A stretch of 64,000 nt of DNA from Limnohabitans parvus II-B4 (GTDB taxonomy: Bacteria; Pseudomonadota; Gammaproteobacteria; Burkholderiales; Burkholderiaceae_C). Where the stretch lies: NCBI RefSeq assembly GCF_003063455.1, contig NZ_NESN01000002.1:682001-746000 (forward strand). The letters run 5' to 3'. Of this stretch, positions 48,619 through 57,199 are shown one piece after another; the stretch's first letter is position 1, and each line of letters begins with the position of its first letter. The notes under the pieces were generated by a model that worked only from the letters and a program-made list of their open reading frames with translations, did not search any database and was not told the DNA's origin. A program made the translations under genes and the position numbers.

Positions 48619-48731
48619 TGTCACACCCGGCTTGACCGGGTGTCCATGACATCTGAAGTCTGGATACCCGCATTCGCGGGTATGACAGACGCAGCGGGTA
48701 TGACAGACGCAGTGGGTATGACAGACGCAGT
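48619..48731. repeat. Palindromic repeat units with 18-bp tandem copies
   Basis: Two units of the dispersed family (48619-48651 and 48661-48687) run into three near-identical 18-bp copies at 48678-48695, 48696-48713 and 48714-48731. The copies begin GGGTATGACAGACGCAG and differ only in the last base. They derive from the right half of the second unit. A REP half-element follows. Confidence 0.85.
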
Positions 48732-48742
48732 GGCTCCGTCAA

Positions 48743-48771
48743 CCATTCGCGAGCAGGGGCTCGCTCCCATA
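48743..48771. repeat. Single REP half-element
   Basis: CATTCGCGAGCAGGGGCTCG followed by CTCCCATAAG repeats the right half of the leuS-upstream pair with one change. It lies at the 3' ends of kup and psd. Confidence 0.75.
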
Positions 48772-48775
48772 AGAA

Positions 48776-49654
48776 TCAATCGGGGTCAGATCCCGATGAA
48801 TTCAACGCACCCATCGCCTCGCCCATCACGATCGGCCGGGTGGGCGTCCAGTCGGCGTTGAACTGCATAACCCCTTTGGGGAACAGCATCACCACAGTCG
48901 AGCCGAGCAAAAAGCGGCCCATCTCTTCGCCTTGCGCCAACGTGATGTTGCCCATTTCGTAGGCCCATTCGCGCACCGTGCCCGGGCGCGGCGGGTTAAC
49001 CACCCCATGCCACACGGTGGCCATGCTGCCCACGATCGTGGCGCCCACCAGCACCATCACAAACGGGCCGTGCTCGCCTTCAAACACACACACCACGCGC
49101 TCGTTGCGCGCAAACAGGCCTGGCACGCCGCGTGCCGCGGTCGGGTTCACTGAGAACAGATCGCCCGGCACGTAAATCATTCGGGTCAAGCGGCCCGCGC
49201 AAGGCATGTGGATGCGGTGGTAATCGCGTGGGCTGAGGTAGAGCGTGGCAAATTCGCCGTCCTGAAACTGGGCGGCCAGCGCCGCATCGCCGCCCACCAG
49301 CGCCTGCGTGCTGTAGCTGTGGCCTTTGGCCTGGAACACCTGGTCGCCCACGATGGGGCCGCACTGGCTGATCGCGCCGTCCACGGGGCTGACACAATCA
49401 GCCGCAGCCAGCGGGCGGGCGCTGGGTTTCAGCGGGCGTGTAAAAAATTCATTGAAGCTCTTGTAGCTGGCCGTATCCGGATTGGCCGCTTCGGCCATGT
49501 TCACGTTGTAGCGCCGCACAAAGCGGTCGATGATGCCGGTGGTCACGCCCCCCCATTGGCTGCCCGCCACCCAGCCCGCAAAGACGGTCAAGGCTTGTTT
49601 GGGAATCAGGTATTGCGGCAAGACCGCCAAGCGGTCAGAAAAGGAAGGGGACAT
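48776..49654 (-). CDS. psd: Phosphatidylserine decarboxylase proenzyme
   Basis: About 292 residues from the ATG at 49654 (MSPSFSDRLAVLPQ). FNEFFTRPLKPSARP, SPVDGAIS, SPRDYHRIHMPCAG and the self-cleavage site LLGST (Gly251-Ser252) identify the pyruvoyl enzyme that makes phosphatidylethanolamine at the inner membrane. The catalytic Asp/His/Ser elements are all present. It converges with kup over the repeat cluster and diverges from the ABC exporter genes. The open frame has an earlier ATG at 49678. Confidence 0.95.
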   Translation of the reverse strand: MSPSFSDRLAVLPQYLIPKQALTVFAGWVAGSQWGGVTTGIIDRFVRRYNVNMAEAANPDTASYKSFNEFFTRPLKPSARPLAAADCVSPVDGAISQCGPIVGDQVFQAKGHSYSTQALVGGDAALAAQFQDGEFATLYLSPRDYHRIHMPCAGRLTRMIYVPGDLFSVNPTAARGVPGLFARNERVVCVFEGEHGPFVMVLVGATIVGSMATVWHGVVNPPRPGTVREWAYEMGNITLAQGEEMGRFLLGSTVVMLFPKGVMQFNADWTPTRPIVMGEAMGALNSSGSDPD

Positions 49655-49777
49655 GAGGGGGCCGCCAAAGCGGTTCAAGACAATGCCCCGATTTTATCGG
49701 GCGCTGGCCGCGGGTTTCCCCTGTGAGAGGCAGCCTCGGCAGCCGAATGCTTGCGCCACAGCAGGCACAATCTGGCG

Positions 49778-50707
49778 ATGAACACCCCTTTACTTTCGGT
49801 CGATCACTTGGTCAAACGCTACGGCGACGCCACGGTGGTCAACGACCTGTCTTTCCACATCGAGCCCGGCGAATGCCTGGGCGTGATTGGCCCCAACGGT
49901 GCCGGCAAAACCACCACGCTGCGCATGTGCCTGGGCCTCTCGCAGCCAGACGGCGGCGACATCGTGTACTTTGACGACCAGCAAATGCCGCGAGACGCAC
50001 TGGCCATCAAGGCCCGGCTGGGCGTGGTCGCGCAAATGGACACGCTGGACCCGGACTTCACCGCCGAAGAAAACCTGCTGGTGTTTGGCCGTTACTTCGG
50101 CCTGCCCGACACCACCATCCGTGAGCGTATTCCCAAACTGCTGGAGTTTGCCGCGCTCACCCACAAGGCCAAAGCCAAGCCGGGTGAGCTGTCGGGCGGC
50201 ATGAAGCGCCGCCTGAGCTTGGCGCGCGCCCTCATCAACCACCCCCAACTGCTCATGCTGGACGAGCCCACCACAGGCCTGGACCCGCAAGCGCGGCACC
50301 TCATGTGGGAGCGCCTGCAAGTGCTGCTGCAAGAAGGCAAATCCATCTTGCTCACCACTCACTTCATGGACGAGGCCGAGCGTTTGTGCAGTCGTCTTTT
50401 GGTCTTGGACCAAGGCCGCAAGATCGCCGAAGGCAAACCCCGCGATTTGATTGCCCAGCACCTGGAGCCCGAAGTGGTCGAGGTGTTTGGACAAGGCGCG
50501 GTGGCACTGGCGCAAGAAGCCGGTTTGAAAGCGCTGGCAGGCCGGGTCGAGGTCAGCGGTGAAACGGTTTTCTTCTACACCCACGACAGCCGTTCGCTGC
50601 TGGCGGCTCTGCAGGCCTGGCCTTCGCTGCGCACCCTGCACCGACCTTCCAACCTGGAAGACCTGTTTTTGAAATTGACCGGACGCCAGATCCGAGAGGA
50701 AGGCTGA
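49778..50707 (+). CDS. ABC transporter ATP-binding protein, NodI-like
   Basis: 309 residues. Walker A GPNGAGKTTTL, signature LSGGMKRRLSLARAL, Walker [18 protein letters not shown] and switch His in LLTTHFMDEAERL. The overall layout (HLVKRYGDATVVNDLSFHIEPGECLGVIG) is the NodI/DrrA export class. The ATG at 49778 is chosen over an upstream frame start. The permease starts three bases after the stop. Substrates of non-symbiotic relatives are generally unknown. Confidence 0.92.
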   Translation: MNTPLLSVDHLVKRYGDATVVNDLSFHIEPGECLGVIGPNGAGKTTTLRMCLGLSQPDGGDIVYFDDQQMPRDALAIKARLGVVAQMDTLDPDFTAEENLLVFGRYFGLPDTTIRERIPKLLEFAALTHKAKAKPGELSGGMKRRLSLARALINHPQLLMLDEPTTGLDPQARHLMWERLQVLLQEGKSILLTTHFMDEAERLCSRLLVLDQGRKIAEGKPRDLIAQHLEPEVVEVFGQGAVALAQEAGLKALAGRVEVSGETVFFYTHDSRSLLAALQAWPSLRTLHRPSNLEDLFLKLTGRQIREEG

Positions 50708-50709
50708 TC

Positions 50710-51516
50710 ATGAGTCAAATTCAAAACAACATCTGGGCCGCGCCCCGTCTGTCCATGCGCTGGTGGCCCGTGTTTTTGCGCAACTGGCTGGTCTGGAAAA
50801 AACTCGCCATCCCCAGCTTGGTGGGCAACATTGCCGAGCCCTTGATGTGGCTGGTGGCCTTTGGCTACGGCCTGGGGGCCTTGGTCGGGCAGATCGAGCT
50901 GGGCGGCGAGAAAGTGCCCTACATCCTGTTTCTGGCCAGCGGCAGCATCTGCATGAGCGCCATGAACGCGGCCACCTTTGAGGCGCTGTACTCGGCGTTC
51001 TCGCGCATGCATGTGCAAAAAACCTGGGACGGCATCATGAACGCCCCGGTGCGATTGGACGACGTGGTGCTGGCCGAAATGCTCTGGGCCGCCTTCAAGT
51101 CGCTGTTCACCGTCACGGCGATCTTGGGCGTGATGATGGCCTTGGGCATCAGCCACAGCTGGAAGCTCTTGGTGGCCTGGCCCGTGCTGCTGGGCGTGGG
51201 CATCACCTTCAGCTGCATGGCGCTGATCTTCAACGCGTTGGCCAAGGGCTACGACTTTTTCACCTATTACTTCACACTGTTCCTCACGCCCATGATGTTC
51301 TTGTCAGGCATCTTTTTCCCGCGTGAACAACTGCCAGGTTTTGTGCGCGTGATCGCCGATTGGCTGCCGCTGTCGGTGGCGGTGGACTTGGTGCGCCCGC
51401 TGTTTTTGGACCGCTGGCCAGAGCATCCGCTGCGCAACGTGCTGGTGCTGGCGGGGTTTGCGGTGGTGTCTTTCTGGATTGCGCTGGCGTTGACGAGGAA
51501 GCGGTTCAGGAGCTGA
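50710..51516 (+). CDS. ABC-2 type permease, NodJ-like
   Basis: 268 residues with six membrane helices: WKKLAIPSLVGNIAEPLMWLVAFGYGLG, VPYILFLASGSICMSAMNAATFEALYSAFSRM and FFTYYFTLFLTPMMFLSGIFFPREQLPG. These are ABC2-membrane (NodJ/DrrB) signatures. It pairs with the preceding NodI-like ATPase to form an exporter. No nod genes are nearby, so lipochitooligosaccharide export is not implied. Confidence 0.92.
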   Translation: MSQIQNNIWAAPRLSMRWWPVFLRNWLVWKKLAIPSLVGNIAEPLMWLVAFGYGLGALVGQIELGGEKVPYILFLASGSICMSAMNAATFEALYSAFSRMHVQKTWDGIMNAPVRLDDVVLAEMLWAAFKSLFTVTAILGVMMALGISHSWKLLVAWPVLLGVGITFSCMALIFNALAKGYDFFTYYFTLFLTPMMFLSGIFFPREQLPGFVRVIADWLPLSVAVDLVRPLFLDRWPEHPLRNVLVLAGFAVVSFWIALALTRKRFRS

Positions 51517-51548
51517 GCCGCATGCTCGCATGAAACACTAAGTTTTTC

Positions 51549-51600
51549 TATCAATGTATATGTCATACTTGATATACTTTATTAGAAATTGATAAATTTC
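51549..51600 (+). promoter_or_regulatory. A/T-rich promoter with two inverted repeats, upstream of the AAA ATPase
   Basis: TATCAA-T-GTAT (51549-51559) and ATAC-TTGATA (51565-51574) form an inverted repeat with one bulged base. GAAATT-GATA-AATTTC (51585-51600) is a second. TTGATA (51569-51574) and GATAAA (51591-51596), 16 bases apart, could be -35 and -10. The ribosome site AGGAGA is at 51608-51613. A repressor acting here is inferred. Confidence 0.55.
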
Positions 51601-51617
51601 ATGCCACAGGAGAAGCC

Positions 51618-52802
51618 ATGGATCCCGTGAGAAACCCATTTGCCCCCGGCGCCGGAAGTAGACCGCCAGAGCTTGCCGGACGGGAAGCCATACTCCAAGA
51701 CGCGCAGATCGCCATTCAAAGGGCGCTTTTGGGTAAACCCAGTCGCTCACAGATGCTGCTTGGCTTGCGTGGCGTAGGAAAGACGGTACTGCTGAACAAA
51801 ATCGAATTGATGGCCGAAGCGGCGGGGCACGTGACATCTTCGATCGAAGCGCCAGAGGGAAAAGCGCTCAGTGAATTGCTCGTGCCCAAAATCAATCAAG
51901 CTTTGCGCAAGCTCTCGGCTTCAGAGAATGCGAAGGCTAAAACCCACCAGGCGCTTCGGGCACTTCGCTCTTTTGCTTCTGCGTTCAAGCTCTCGTATGG
52001 AGATGCATCAATTTCGGTTGATCCGGAATTAGGCGTTGCGGACAGCGGAGATATGGAGGCGGACCTGCCCGAATTGTTCGTACGTGTCGGCGAGGCGGCT
52101 AAGGCCGCGGGCAAAGCATGGAGCCTTCTCATTGACGAAGTGCAGTACCTGCGCTCTAAAGATCTGGCCGCTTTGATCGTGGCGCTCCACAAAGTGAATC
52201 AAAGAGATCTGCCTGTGTTGTTCTTCGGTGCGGGGCTGCCACAGGTTGCAGCTCTTTCGGGGGATGCGAAATCCTATGCTGAGCGGCTCTTTCATTACCC
52301 AGCGGTGGGTGCGCTGGAAGACGAGGACGTCGAAACCGCCATCAGGCAGCCCATCCAAGCTGAGGGTGAGGAGATAGACGACAAAGCGATCAGCGAGATT
52401 CTGGCAAAGACCAAAGGCTATCCCTACTTTTTGCAGGAGTGGGGCTATCAGTGCTGGAACCTCGCCGAGGGTCCGCGCATCAAGCTAGAGGATGCCTCGA
52501 AGGCGGCAGGAGAGGCGACAAAACGGCTAGACGAAGGCTTCTTTAAGGTGCGATTTGATCGCTTGACGCCAAAGGAGCGAGAGTACGTGATCGCTATGGC
52601 GAAGCTTGGCGCTGGGCCCTACAGATCATCAGACATCGCAGACGCACTGAAGGAAACCCATCAAAGTCTGGGGCCGCGTCGTGCGCAGATCATCAGCAAG
52701 GGAATGATCTACAGCCCATCTCACGGCGATATCGCCTTCACCGTTCCCTTGTTCAACGAGTACTTGATCCGCAACTACGTGCAAAAACCAAGCCAAGCGT
52801 AG
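51618..52802 (+). CDS. AAA family ATPase with C-terminal winged-helix-like region (orphan)
   Basis: 394 residues. Walker A GLRGVGKT at 49-56, Walker B LLIDEVQ (Asp173, Glu174), a sensor-like LPVLFFGAGLPQV and the C-terminal part (VIAMAKLGAGPYRSSDIADAL) resembling a winged helix, together similar to Orc1/Cdc6- or STAND-type AAA proteins. It has Ser/Lys-rich stretches and A/T-rich upstream DNA unlike its neighbours, suggesting recent acquisition. No obvious partner lies alongside, as the next gene is a convergent glycosyltransferase. Function unknown; defence, plasmid-type or regulatory ATPase roles are all possible. Confidence 0.85.
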   Translation: MDPVRNPFAPGAGSRPPELAGREAILQDAQIAIQRALLGKPSRSQMLLGLRGVGKTVLLNKIELMAEAAGHVTSSIEAPEGKALSELLVPKINQALRKLSASENAKAKTHQALRALRSFASAFKLSYGDASISVDPELGVADSGDMEADLPELFVRVGEAAKAAGKAWSLLIDEVQYLRSKDLAALIVALHKVNQRDLPVLFFGAGLPQVAALSGDAKSYAERLFHYPAVGALEDEDVETAIRQPIQAEGEEIDDKAISEILAKTKGYPYFLQEWGYQCWNLAEGPRIKLEDASKAAGEATKRLDEGFFKVRFDRLTPKEREYVIAMAKLGAGPYRSSDIADALKETHQSLGPRRAQIISKGMIYSPSHGDIAFTVPLFNEYLIRNYVQKPSQA

Positions 52803-52851
52803 CAGAGCGTTAGGTCACTGTGCCCACTGCTTGCGATGGACGATGGGTGCA

Positions 52852-54105
52852 TTAGGCTGCTCGGTTGTTTGCCAACCCTTGCACCCACGCCATCTGCCCA
52901 GGCAGACAACGCGTCTCCAGATCGTAGTTTTCCACCGCAAATGCCCGCGCCTGCGCCCCCAGCCGCGCACGTTCTGCTGGGTTTTCGCACAAGTCAATCA
53001 CCTGTTGCGCCAGCGCCGCAGGGTCAAAAAAGTCCACCAGTTGCCCGGTCTCGCCGTGGCGAATCGCTTCGCGCACCGGGGCGGTGTCGCTGGCCACGAT
53101 GGCGCAGCCTGCGCTCATGGCTTCGAGCAGGCTCCAGCTGAGCACAAAGGGGTAGGTCAGGTACACGTGCACGGTGGACACCTGCAGCACGCGCAAAAAA
53201 TCGGCATAGGGCACCTTGCCCACAAAGTGCAGACGCGATACGTCCAGATCGCCTTTGACTTCGTTCAGAAAAATATCGCGCCAAGTTTGGGGTTTGCCGT
53301 CGGGGCCGGGGGGCGGTGCCGCGCCGTAGCTGACCTCGTTGCCGCCAATGATGACTACGCGGGCTTTGGGGCGGGCTTTCAGAATGGCGGGCAGCGCCCG
53401 CATGAACTGGTGGTAGCCGCGGTAGGGCTCTAGGTTGCGGTTGACGAAGGTGATGACTTCGTCGCCCTGCCCCAGTTGCAATACGCCTTGCGCGGTTTGC
53501 ACACGGATGCGGGCGCTGGGGTCAGGTCTGATCAGATCTGTGCGGATGCCGTCGTGGATGACGGCGATGCGCGAGGCAAAAGGCTCGGGGAACAGCGAGG
53601 CCTGCCAGTGTGTGGGAGCGATGCCCGCGTGCGCACGCGCAAAGTGCAGCTCGTAGTTGGCGTTTTTCATCTGCAGGCGGCAGGCGTTGTCGGTGTCCGG
53701 GTTGCCGAACTCCGGGTCAAAGCCGACGTCCGCGCCTTGGTGCTGGTAGAAAAATTCGCAATAAATGCCCAGCCGCGCTTGGGGCCAGACTTGCTGCAAG
53801 AACAGGCTTTCGCCCCAACCAGGGTGGGCCACGATCACATCGGGCACAAAGCCTTGTTCGCGCAGTTTCATGGCGGCTTGCCAAGTGGCTTCGCCGCGCA
53901 GGGTTTTGACCTCCAGGTCGGCCACCCAGCGGTGCGTGCCTTGGCCGGGTCGGCCCGCGACCGGGTAGCGCACCAGTTCCACGCCCGGCACAGGCGGGCA
54001 GGCGTTGATGTGCAGGGCCACCACGCGGTGGCCTTGGCGTGCCATGGCAGGGGCCAGGTGCTTGAACTGGCCCGGGAAATTCTGGTGGACGAAAAGGATG
54101 TTCAT
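52852..54105 (-). CDS. Glycosyltransferase, family 4 (GT-B)
   Basis: 417 residues in two Rossmann-like halves. The N-terminus MNILFVHQNFPGQFKHLAPAMARQGH is typical of GT4. The donor-binding C-terminal half has ITFVNRNLEPYRGYHQFMRALP, RLHFVGKVPYADFLRVLQVS and the EX7E-like FVLSWSLLEAMSAGCAIVASDTAPVREAI. It is likely to add a sugar to a surface polysaccharide or glycolipid. No polysaccharide cluster surrounds it. It converges with the orphan ATPase. Confidence 0.88.
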   Translation of the reverse strand: MNILFVHQNFPGQFKHLAPAMARQGHRVVALHINACPPVPGVELVRYPVAGRPGQGTHRWVADLEVKTLRGEATWQAAMKLREQGFVPDVIVAHPGWGESLFLQQVWPQARLGIYCEFFYQHQGADVGFDPEFGNPDTDNACRLQMKNANYELHFARAHAGIAPTHWQASLFPEPFASRIAVIHDGIRTDLIRPDPSARIRVQTAQGVLQLGQGDEVITFVNRNLEPYRGYHQFMRALPAILKARPKARVVIIGGNEVSYGAAPPPGPDGKPQTWRDIFLNEVKGDLDVSRLHFVGKVPYADFLRVLQVSTVHVYLTYPFVLSWSLLEAMSAGCAIVASDTAPVREAIRHGETGQLVDFFDPAALAQQVIDLCENPAERARLGAQARAFAVENYDLETRCLPGQMAWVQGLANNRAA

Positions 54106-54233
54106 GGTGTCTTGCCTGAGCGCGAATCATCGCATGTCCACAGGGTGTCAGGGTGGCGTGAAGTCGCCCCGTTAAGATGGCTGTTGAACCCCTTTTATTC
54201 CGTTCTTTACCCCGTTTTCAAGGAAGTACAGCG

Positions 54234-55082
54234 ATGAGCATTCAAACCGTAGGCATCATTGGCGCAGGCACCATGGGCAATGGCATTGCACAGGCGTGTG
54301 CGGTGTCGGGCATTCAGGTGGTGATGGTGGATATTTCAGATGCGGCCGTGGCCAAAGGCTTGGCCACCGTGGCCAGCAGCTTGGACCGTCTGGTCAAGAA
54401 AGAAAAGATCAGCGAAGCCGACAAAGACGCTGCGCTGGCACGCATCAAGGGCAGCTCCAGTTATGACGACCTGAAGGGCGCCCAGCTGGTGATCGAAGCC
54501 GCCACGGAAAACCACGAACTCAAGGTCAAGATCTTGAAGCAGCTCGACGGCATGCTGGCCCCGAACGTAATCATCGCGTCCAACACCTCGTCGATTTCGA
54601 TCACGCAACTGGCCGCGGCCACGCAACGTGCGGACCGTTTCATCGGCATGCACTTCTTCAACCCCGTGCCGATGATGGCGCTGGTCGAGATCATTCGTGG
54701 CCTGCAAACCAGCGACGCCACCCACGACGCCGTGCACGACATGGCGCTGGCGTTGGGCAAGACCCCCATCACCGTCAAGAACGCACCGGGCTTTGTGGTC
54801 AACCGCATTCTGGTGCCCATGATCAACGAGGCTTTCTTTGTGTTGGGCGAGGGCCTGGCCGAGGCCGAAGCGATTGACGCGGGCATGAAGCTCGGCTGCA
54901 ACCAGCCCATTGGCCCGCTGGCACTGGCCGACATGATTGGCCTCGATGTGTGTTTGGCCGTGATGGAGGTTTACCTCAAGGAATTTGGCGACAGCAAATA
55001 CCGCCCCAGCCCCTTGCTCAAGGAAATGGTCGCTGCAGGCCGCTTGGGTCGCAAGACGGGGCAGGGTGTTTACAAGTACTGA
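54234..55082 (+). CDS. 3-hydroxybutyryl-CoA dehydrogenase
   Basis: 282 residues from the ATG at 54234, with AAGGA eight bases before it. The Rossmann motif VGIIGAGTMGNGIAQACA, NTSSISITQLAA, GMHFFNPVPMM (catalytic His) and NAPGFVVNRI (the Asn block) define the short-chain 3-hydroxyacyl-CoA dehydrogenase family. It reversibly oxidises 3-hydroxybutyryl-CoA using NAD(P). Relatives are named Hbd or PaaH. It precedes an enoyl-CoA hydratase after a repeat cluster of about 250 bases. Confidence 0.94.
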   Translation: MSIQTVGIIGAGTMGNGIAQACAVSGIQVVMVDISDAAVAKGLATVASSLDRLVKKEKISEADKDAALARIKGSSSYDDLKGAQLVIEAATENHELKVKILKQLDGMLAPNVIIASNTSSISITQLAAATQRADRFIGMHFFNPVPMMALVEIIRGLQTSDATHDAVHDMALALGKTPITVKNAPGFVVNRILVPMINEAFFVLGEGLAEAEAIDAGMKLGCNQPIGPLALADMIGLDVCLAVMEVYLKEFGDSKYRPSPLLKEMVAAGRLGRKTGQGVYKY

Positions 55083-55123
55083 ACGTAGCCTTGCAGACCC
55101 CATCCGAGGTCCCTGCCCTCTCC

Positions 55124-55277
55124 GTCATCCCGGACTTGCTCCGGGATCCATGTGGGTCGCTGCCGTTTGCAACCGCCATGAAGATGGACCCCGGGTCAAG
55201 CCCGGGGTGACAGATGCAGGTGCCCGGAGTGACAAATGCAGGTGCCCGGAGTGACAAATGCAGGTGCCCGGGGTGAC
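55124..55277. repeat. Palindromic repeat units with 22-bp tandem copies
   Basis: Units at 55124-55151 and 55184-55212 (opposite orientation) are followed by two identical 22-bp copies (55216-55237, 55238-55259) and a partial third to 55277. Each starts GCAGGTGCCCGGAGTGAC or similar. They lie between the hydroxybutyryl-CoA dehydrogenase and enoyl-CoA hydratase genes. Confidence 0.85.
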
Positions 55278-55339
55278 GTCACATTGGCTTGTCGCGTGGG
55301 TGAAACTTGGGAGGGTGAGGTTGGGCCTACCATGGCCCC

Positions 55340-56146
55340 ATGAACACCCCACACCACCTCGAAGGCCAGATCGACTGCACCGTGCACGGTGCGGTCCTTC
55401 AGATTTGCATCAACCGCCCTGCTAAGCGCAACGGTTTCACACCCAAGATGTACCGTGAGCTGGGCGAGGCGTACACCCGGCTCGACGACGACCCCGCACT
55501 GCGCGTGGGGGTGCTGTGCGCGGCGGGCGACCACTTCACAGCGGGACTCGATTTGCCCACCATTGCGCCGCTGATGCAGCGTGGCGAAAAGGCCGTGCCG
55601 CTGGGTCTGGTGGACCCGCTCAACTTGGGCATGGAAGGCTACCGCCGACGCACCAAACCCATGGTGGTGGCGGTGCAGGGCATCACTTACACGCTGGGCA
55701 TTGAGCTCATGCTGGCCGCCGACATCGTGGTCGCGGCCGACGACTGCCGGTTTTCTCAGCTGGAGGTGCAGCGCGGCATCATGGCCACGGGCGGGGCCAC
55801 CTTGCGCATGGCTGAGCGCGCTGGCATGGGCAACGCACTCTTGCATTTGCTCACGGCCGATGTGTTTGACAGCGCCGAAGCCCTGCGCCTGAACTTTGTG
55901 CAAAAGGTGGTGCCTGCGGCAAGTTTGCTGGCCGAGGCCATGCGCATCGCCGACCTGATTGCCGCGCAAGCGCCGCTGGCGGTGGTGGCCACACGGCAAA
56001 ACGTGCTCAAGGGTGTGGAGCAAGGCCCGCTGGTGGCCATGCACGACTTCATTTCAGTGCAAAAAGCGCTGTCCAACAGCGATGACGCGGCCGAGGGCGT
56101 GCGTTCGTTTGTGGAAAAGCGCACAGCCCGGTTCACCGGACGCTGA
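55340..56146 (+). CDS. Enoyl-CoA hydratase/crotonase family protein
   Basis: 268 residues of the crotonase fold. GDHFTAGLDLPTIAP forms the oxyanion region, GITYTLGIELMLAADIVVAADD the second, and VQRGIMATGGATLRMAERAGMGNALLHLLTADVFDSAEALRL the third. The usual catalytic Glu positions cannot be confirmed from reading. It may hydrate enoyl-CoA or act on another CoA ester. It lies between the hydroxyacyl dehydrogenase and SrkA genes. Confidence 0.88.
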   Translation: MNTPHHLEGQIDCTVHGAVLQICINRPAKRNGFTPKMYRELGEAYTRLDDDPALRVGVLCAAGDHFTAGLDLPTIAPLMQRGEKAVPLGLVDPLNLGMEGYRRRTKPMVVAVQGITYTLGIELMLAADIVVAADDCRFSQLEVQRGIMATGGATLRMAERAGMGNALLHLLTADVFDSAEALRLNFVQKVVPAASLLAEAMRIADLIAAQAPLAVVATRQNVLKGVEQGPLVAMHDFISVQKALSNSDDAAEGVRSFVEKRTARFTGR

Positions 56147-56177
56147 GCCGGGTCAAGCGCTCGGTCACAATCGACGC

Positions 56178-57197
56178 ATGACCGAACCGAACGCTTTGCA
56201 CCCTTATGCCGAACTCACCCCGGACCGGGTGATGGACGCTTTGACCGACCTGGGCTTGTGGCCCGATGGCCGTTTGCTGGCGCTCAGCTCTTACGAAAAT
56301 CGCGTTTACCGTGCCCATCTGGACGAACCCGTGCAGGGCGCGTCGGCGGTGGTGCTCAAGTTTTACCGGCCTGGGCGCTGGAGTCGTGCGCAGATTCAGG
56401 AGGAACACGACTTCGCCGCCGAACTGCTGGCGGCCGAAGTGCCTGTGGTGCCACCCATGATGCTGAACGGCCAGACCCTGCACCAAAGTGCGGGCTTTGA
56501 TTTTTCGGTCAGCCCTTTACGCGGCGGTCGCACGCCCGAGCTGGACGATTTTGAAGTGCTCGAATGGATTGGCCGTTTCTTGGCCCGAATTCATACAGTG
56601 GGCGCGGCCCAACCTTTTGCGCACAGACCCACGCTCGATATGCAGACCTTTGCGCTGGAGCCTGCCGAGTGGCTTCAAAAAAACCAGATGATTCCGCTGG
56701 AGGTGGAACGCGAATGGCGCGAGGCTTTGGCGCCTGCGCTGGCTTTGATTCAAGAAGCTTTTGCCCAAGGCGCAGCAGATCGCCGCTTGATTCGCCTGCA
56801 TGGCGACTGCCACCCGGGCAACATTTTGTGGACGCCCTCTGAGCTGCCCGGTGGCGGCCCGCACTTTGTGGACTTGGACGACGCCCGCATGGGGCCTGCC
56901 GTTCAAGATCTGTGGATGCTGTTGTCGGGCGACCGGGGGCAGCGCACGCAGCAGCTGTCGGCCTTGCTGGACGGGTATGAACAGGTGCGCGACTTTGACC
57001 GCGCAGAGCTGCGCCTGATCGAGCCGCTGCGCACTTTGCGTTTGATCCACTACAGCGCTTGGCTGGCGCGGCGTTGGGAAGACCCGATTTTCCCGATCAA
57101 CTTTCCGTGGTTTGGCACGCCCGACTATTGGCGCGGTCAGGTGCTCATGCTGCAAGAGCAGGTCGAGCAAATGCAGGAAACGCCGCTCAGCGTGTGA
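56178..57197 (+). CDS. srkA: Stress-response serine/threonine kinase SrkA (YihE family)
   Basis: 339 residues with an aminoglycoside-phosphotransferase-like fold. LALSSYENRVYRAHLDE is the N-lobe start; the catalytic loop RLIRLHGDCHPGNILW and the metal site FVDLDDARMGPAVQDLWMLLSGDR match YihE/SrkA. In E. coli SrkA counteracts MazEF-linked and envelope stress killing. The ATG at 56178 is chosen because upstream codons overlap the hydratase gene in another frame. It converges with glk. Confidence 0.93.
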   Translation: MTEPNALHPYAELTPDRVMDALTDLGLWPDGRLLALSSYENRVYRAHLDEPVQGASAVVLKFYRPGRWSRAQIQEEHDFAAELLAAEVPVVPPMMLNGQTLHQSAGFDFSVSPLRGGRTPELDDFEVLEWIGRFLARIHTVGAAQPFAHRPTLDMQTFALEPAEWLQKNQMIPLEVEREWREALAPALALIQEAFAQGAADRRLIRLHGDCHPGNILWTPSELPGGGPHFVDLDDARMGPAVQDLWMLLSGDRGQRTQQLSALLDGYEQVRDFDRAELRLIEPLRTLRLIHYSAWLARRWEDPIFPINFPWFGTPDYWRGQVLMLQEQVEQMQETPLSV

Positions 57198-57199
57198 GC

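Noticed and set aside
48678..48731. Short tandem repeat as a possible CRISPR array
   Set aside because: Copies abut directly with no spacers, and no cas gene is in the window.
49778..51516. Nodulation factor export genes
   Set aside because: The NodIJ similarity is a family-level match; no nodulation genes or symbiosis context exist in the window.
55216..55277. 22-bp repeat array as a possible CRISPR or plasmid iteron set
   Set aside because: No spacers, no replication initiator gene, and the copies are clearly derived from the dispersed palindromic element.
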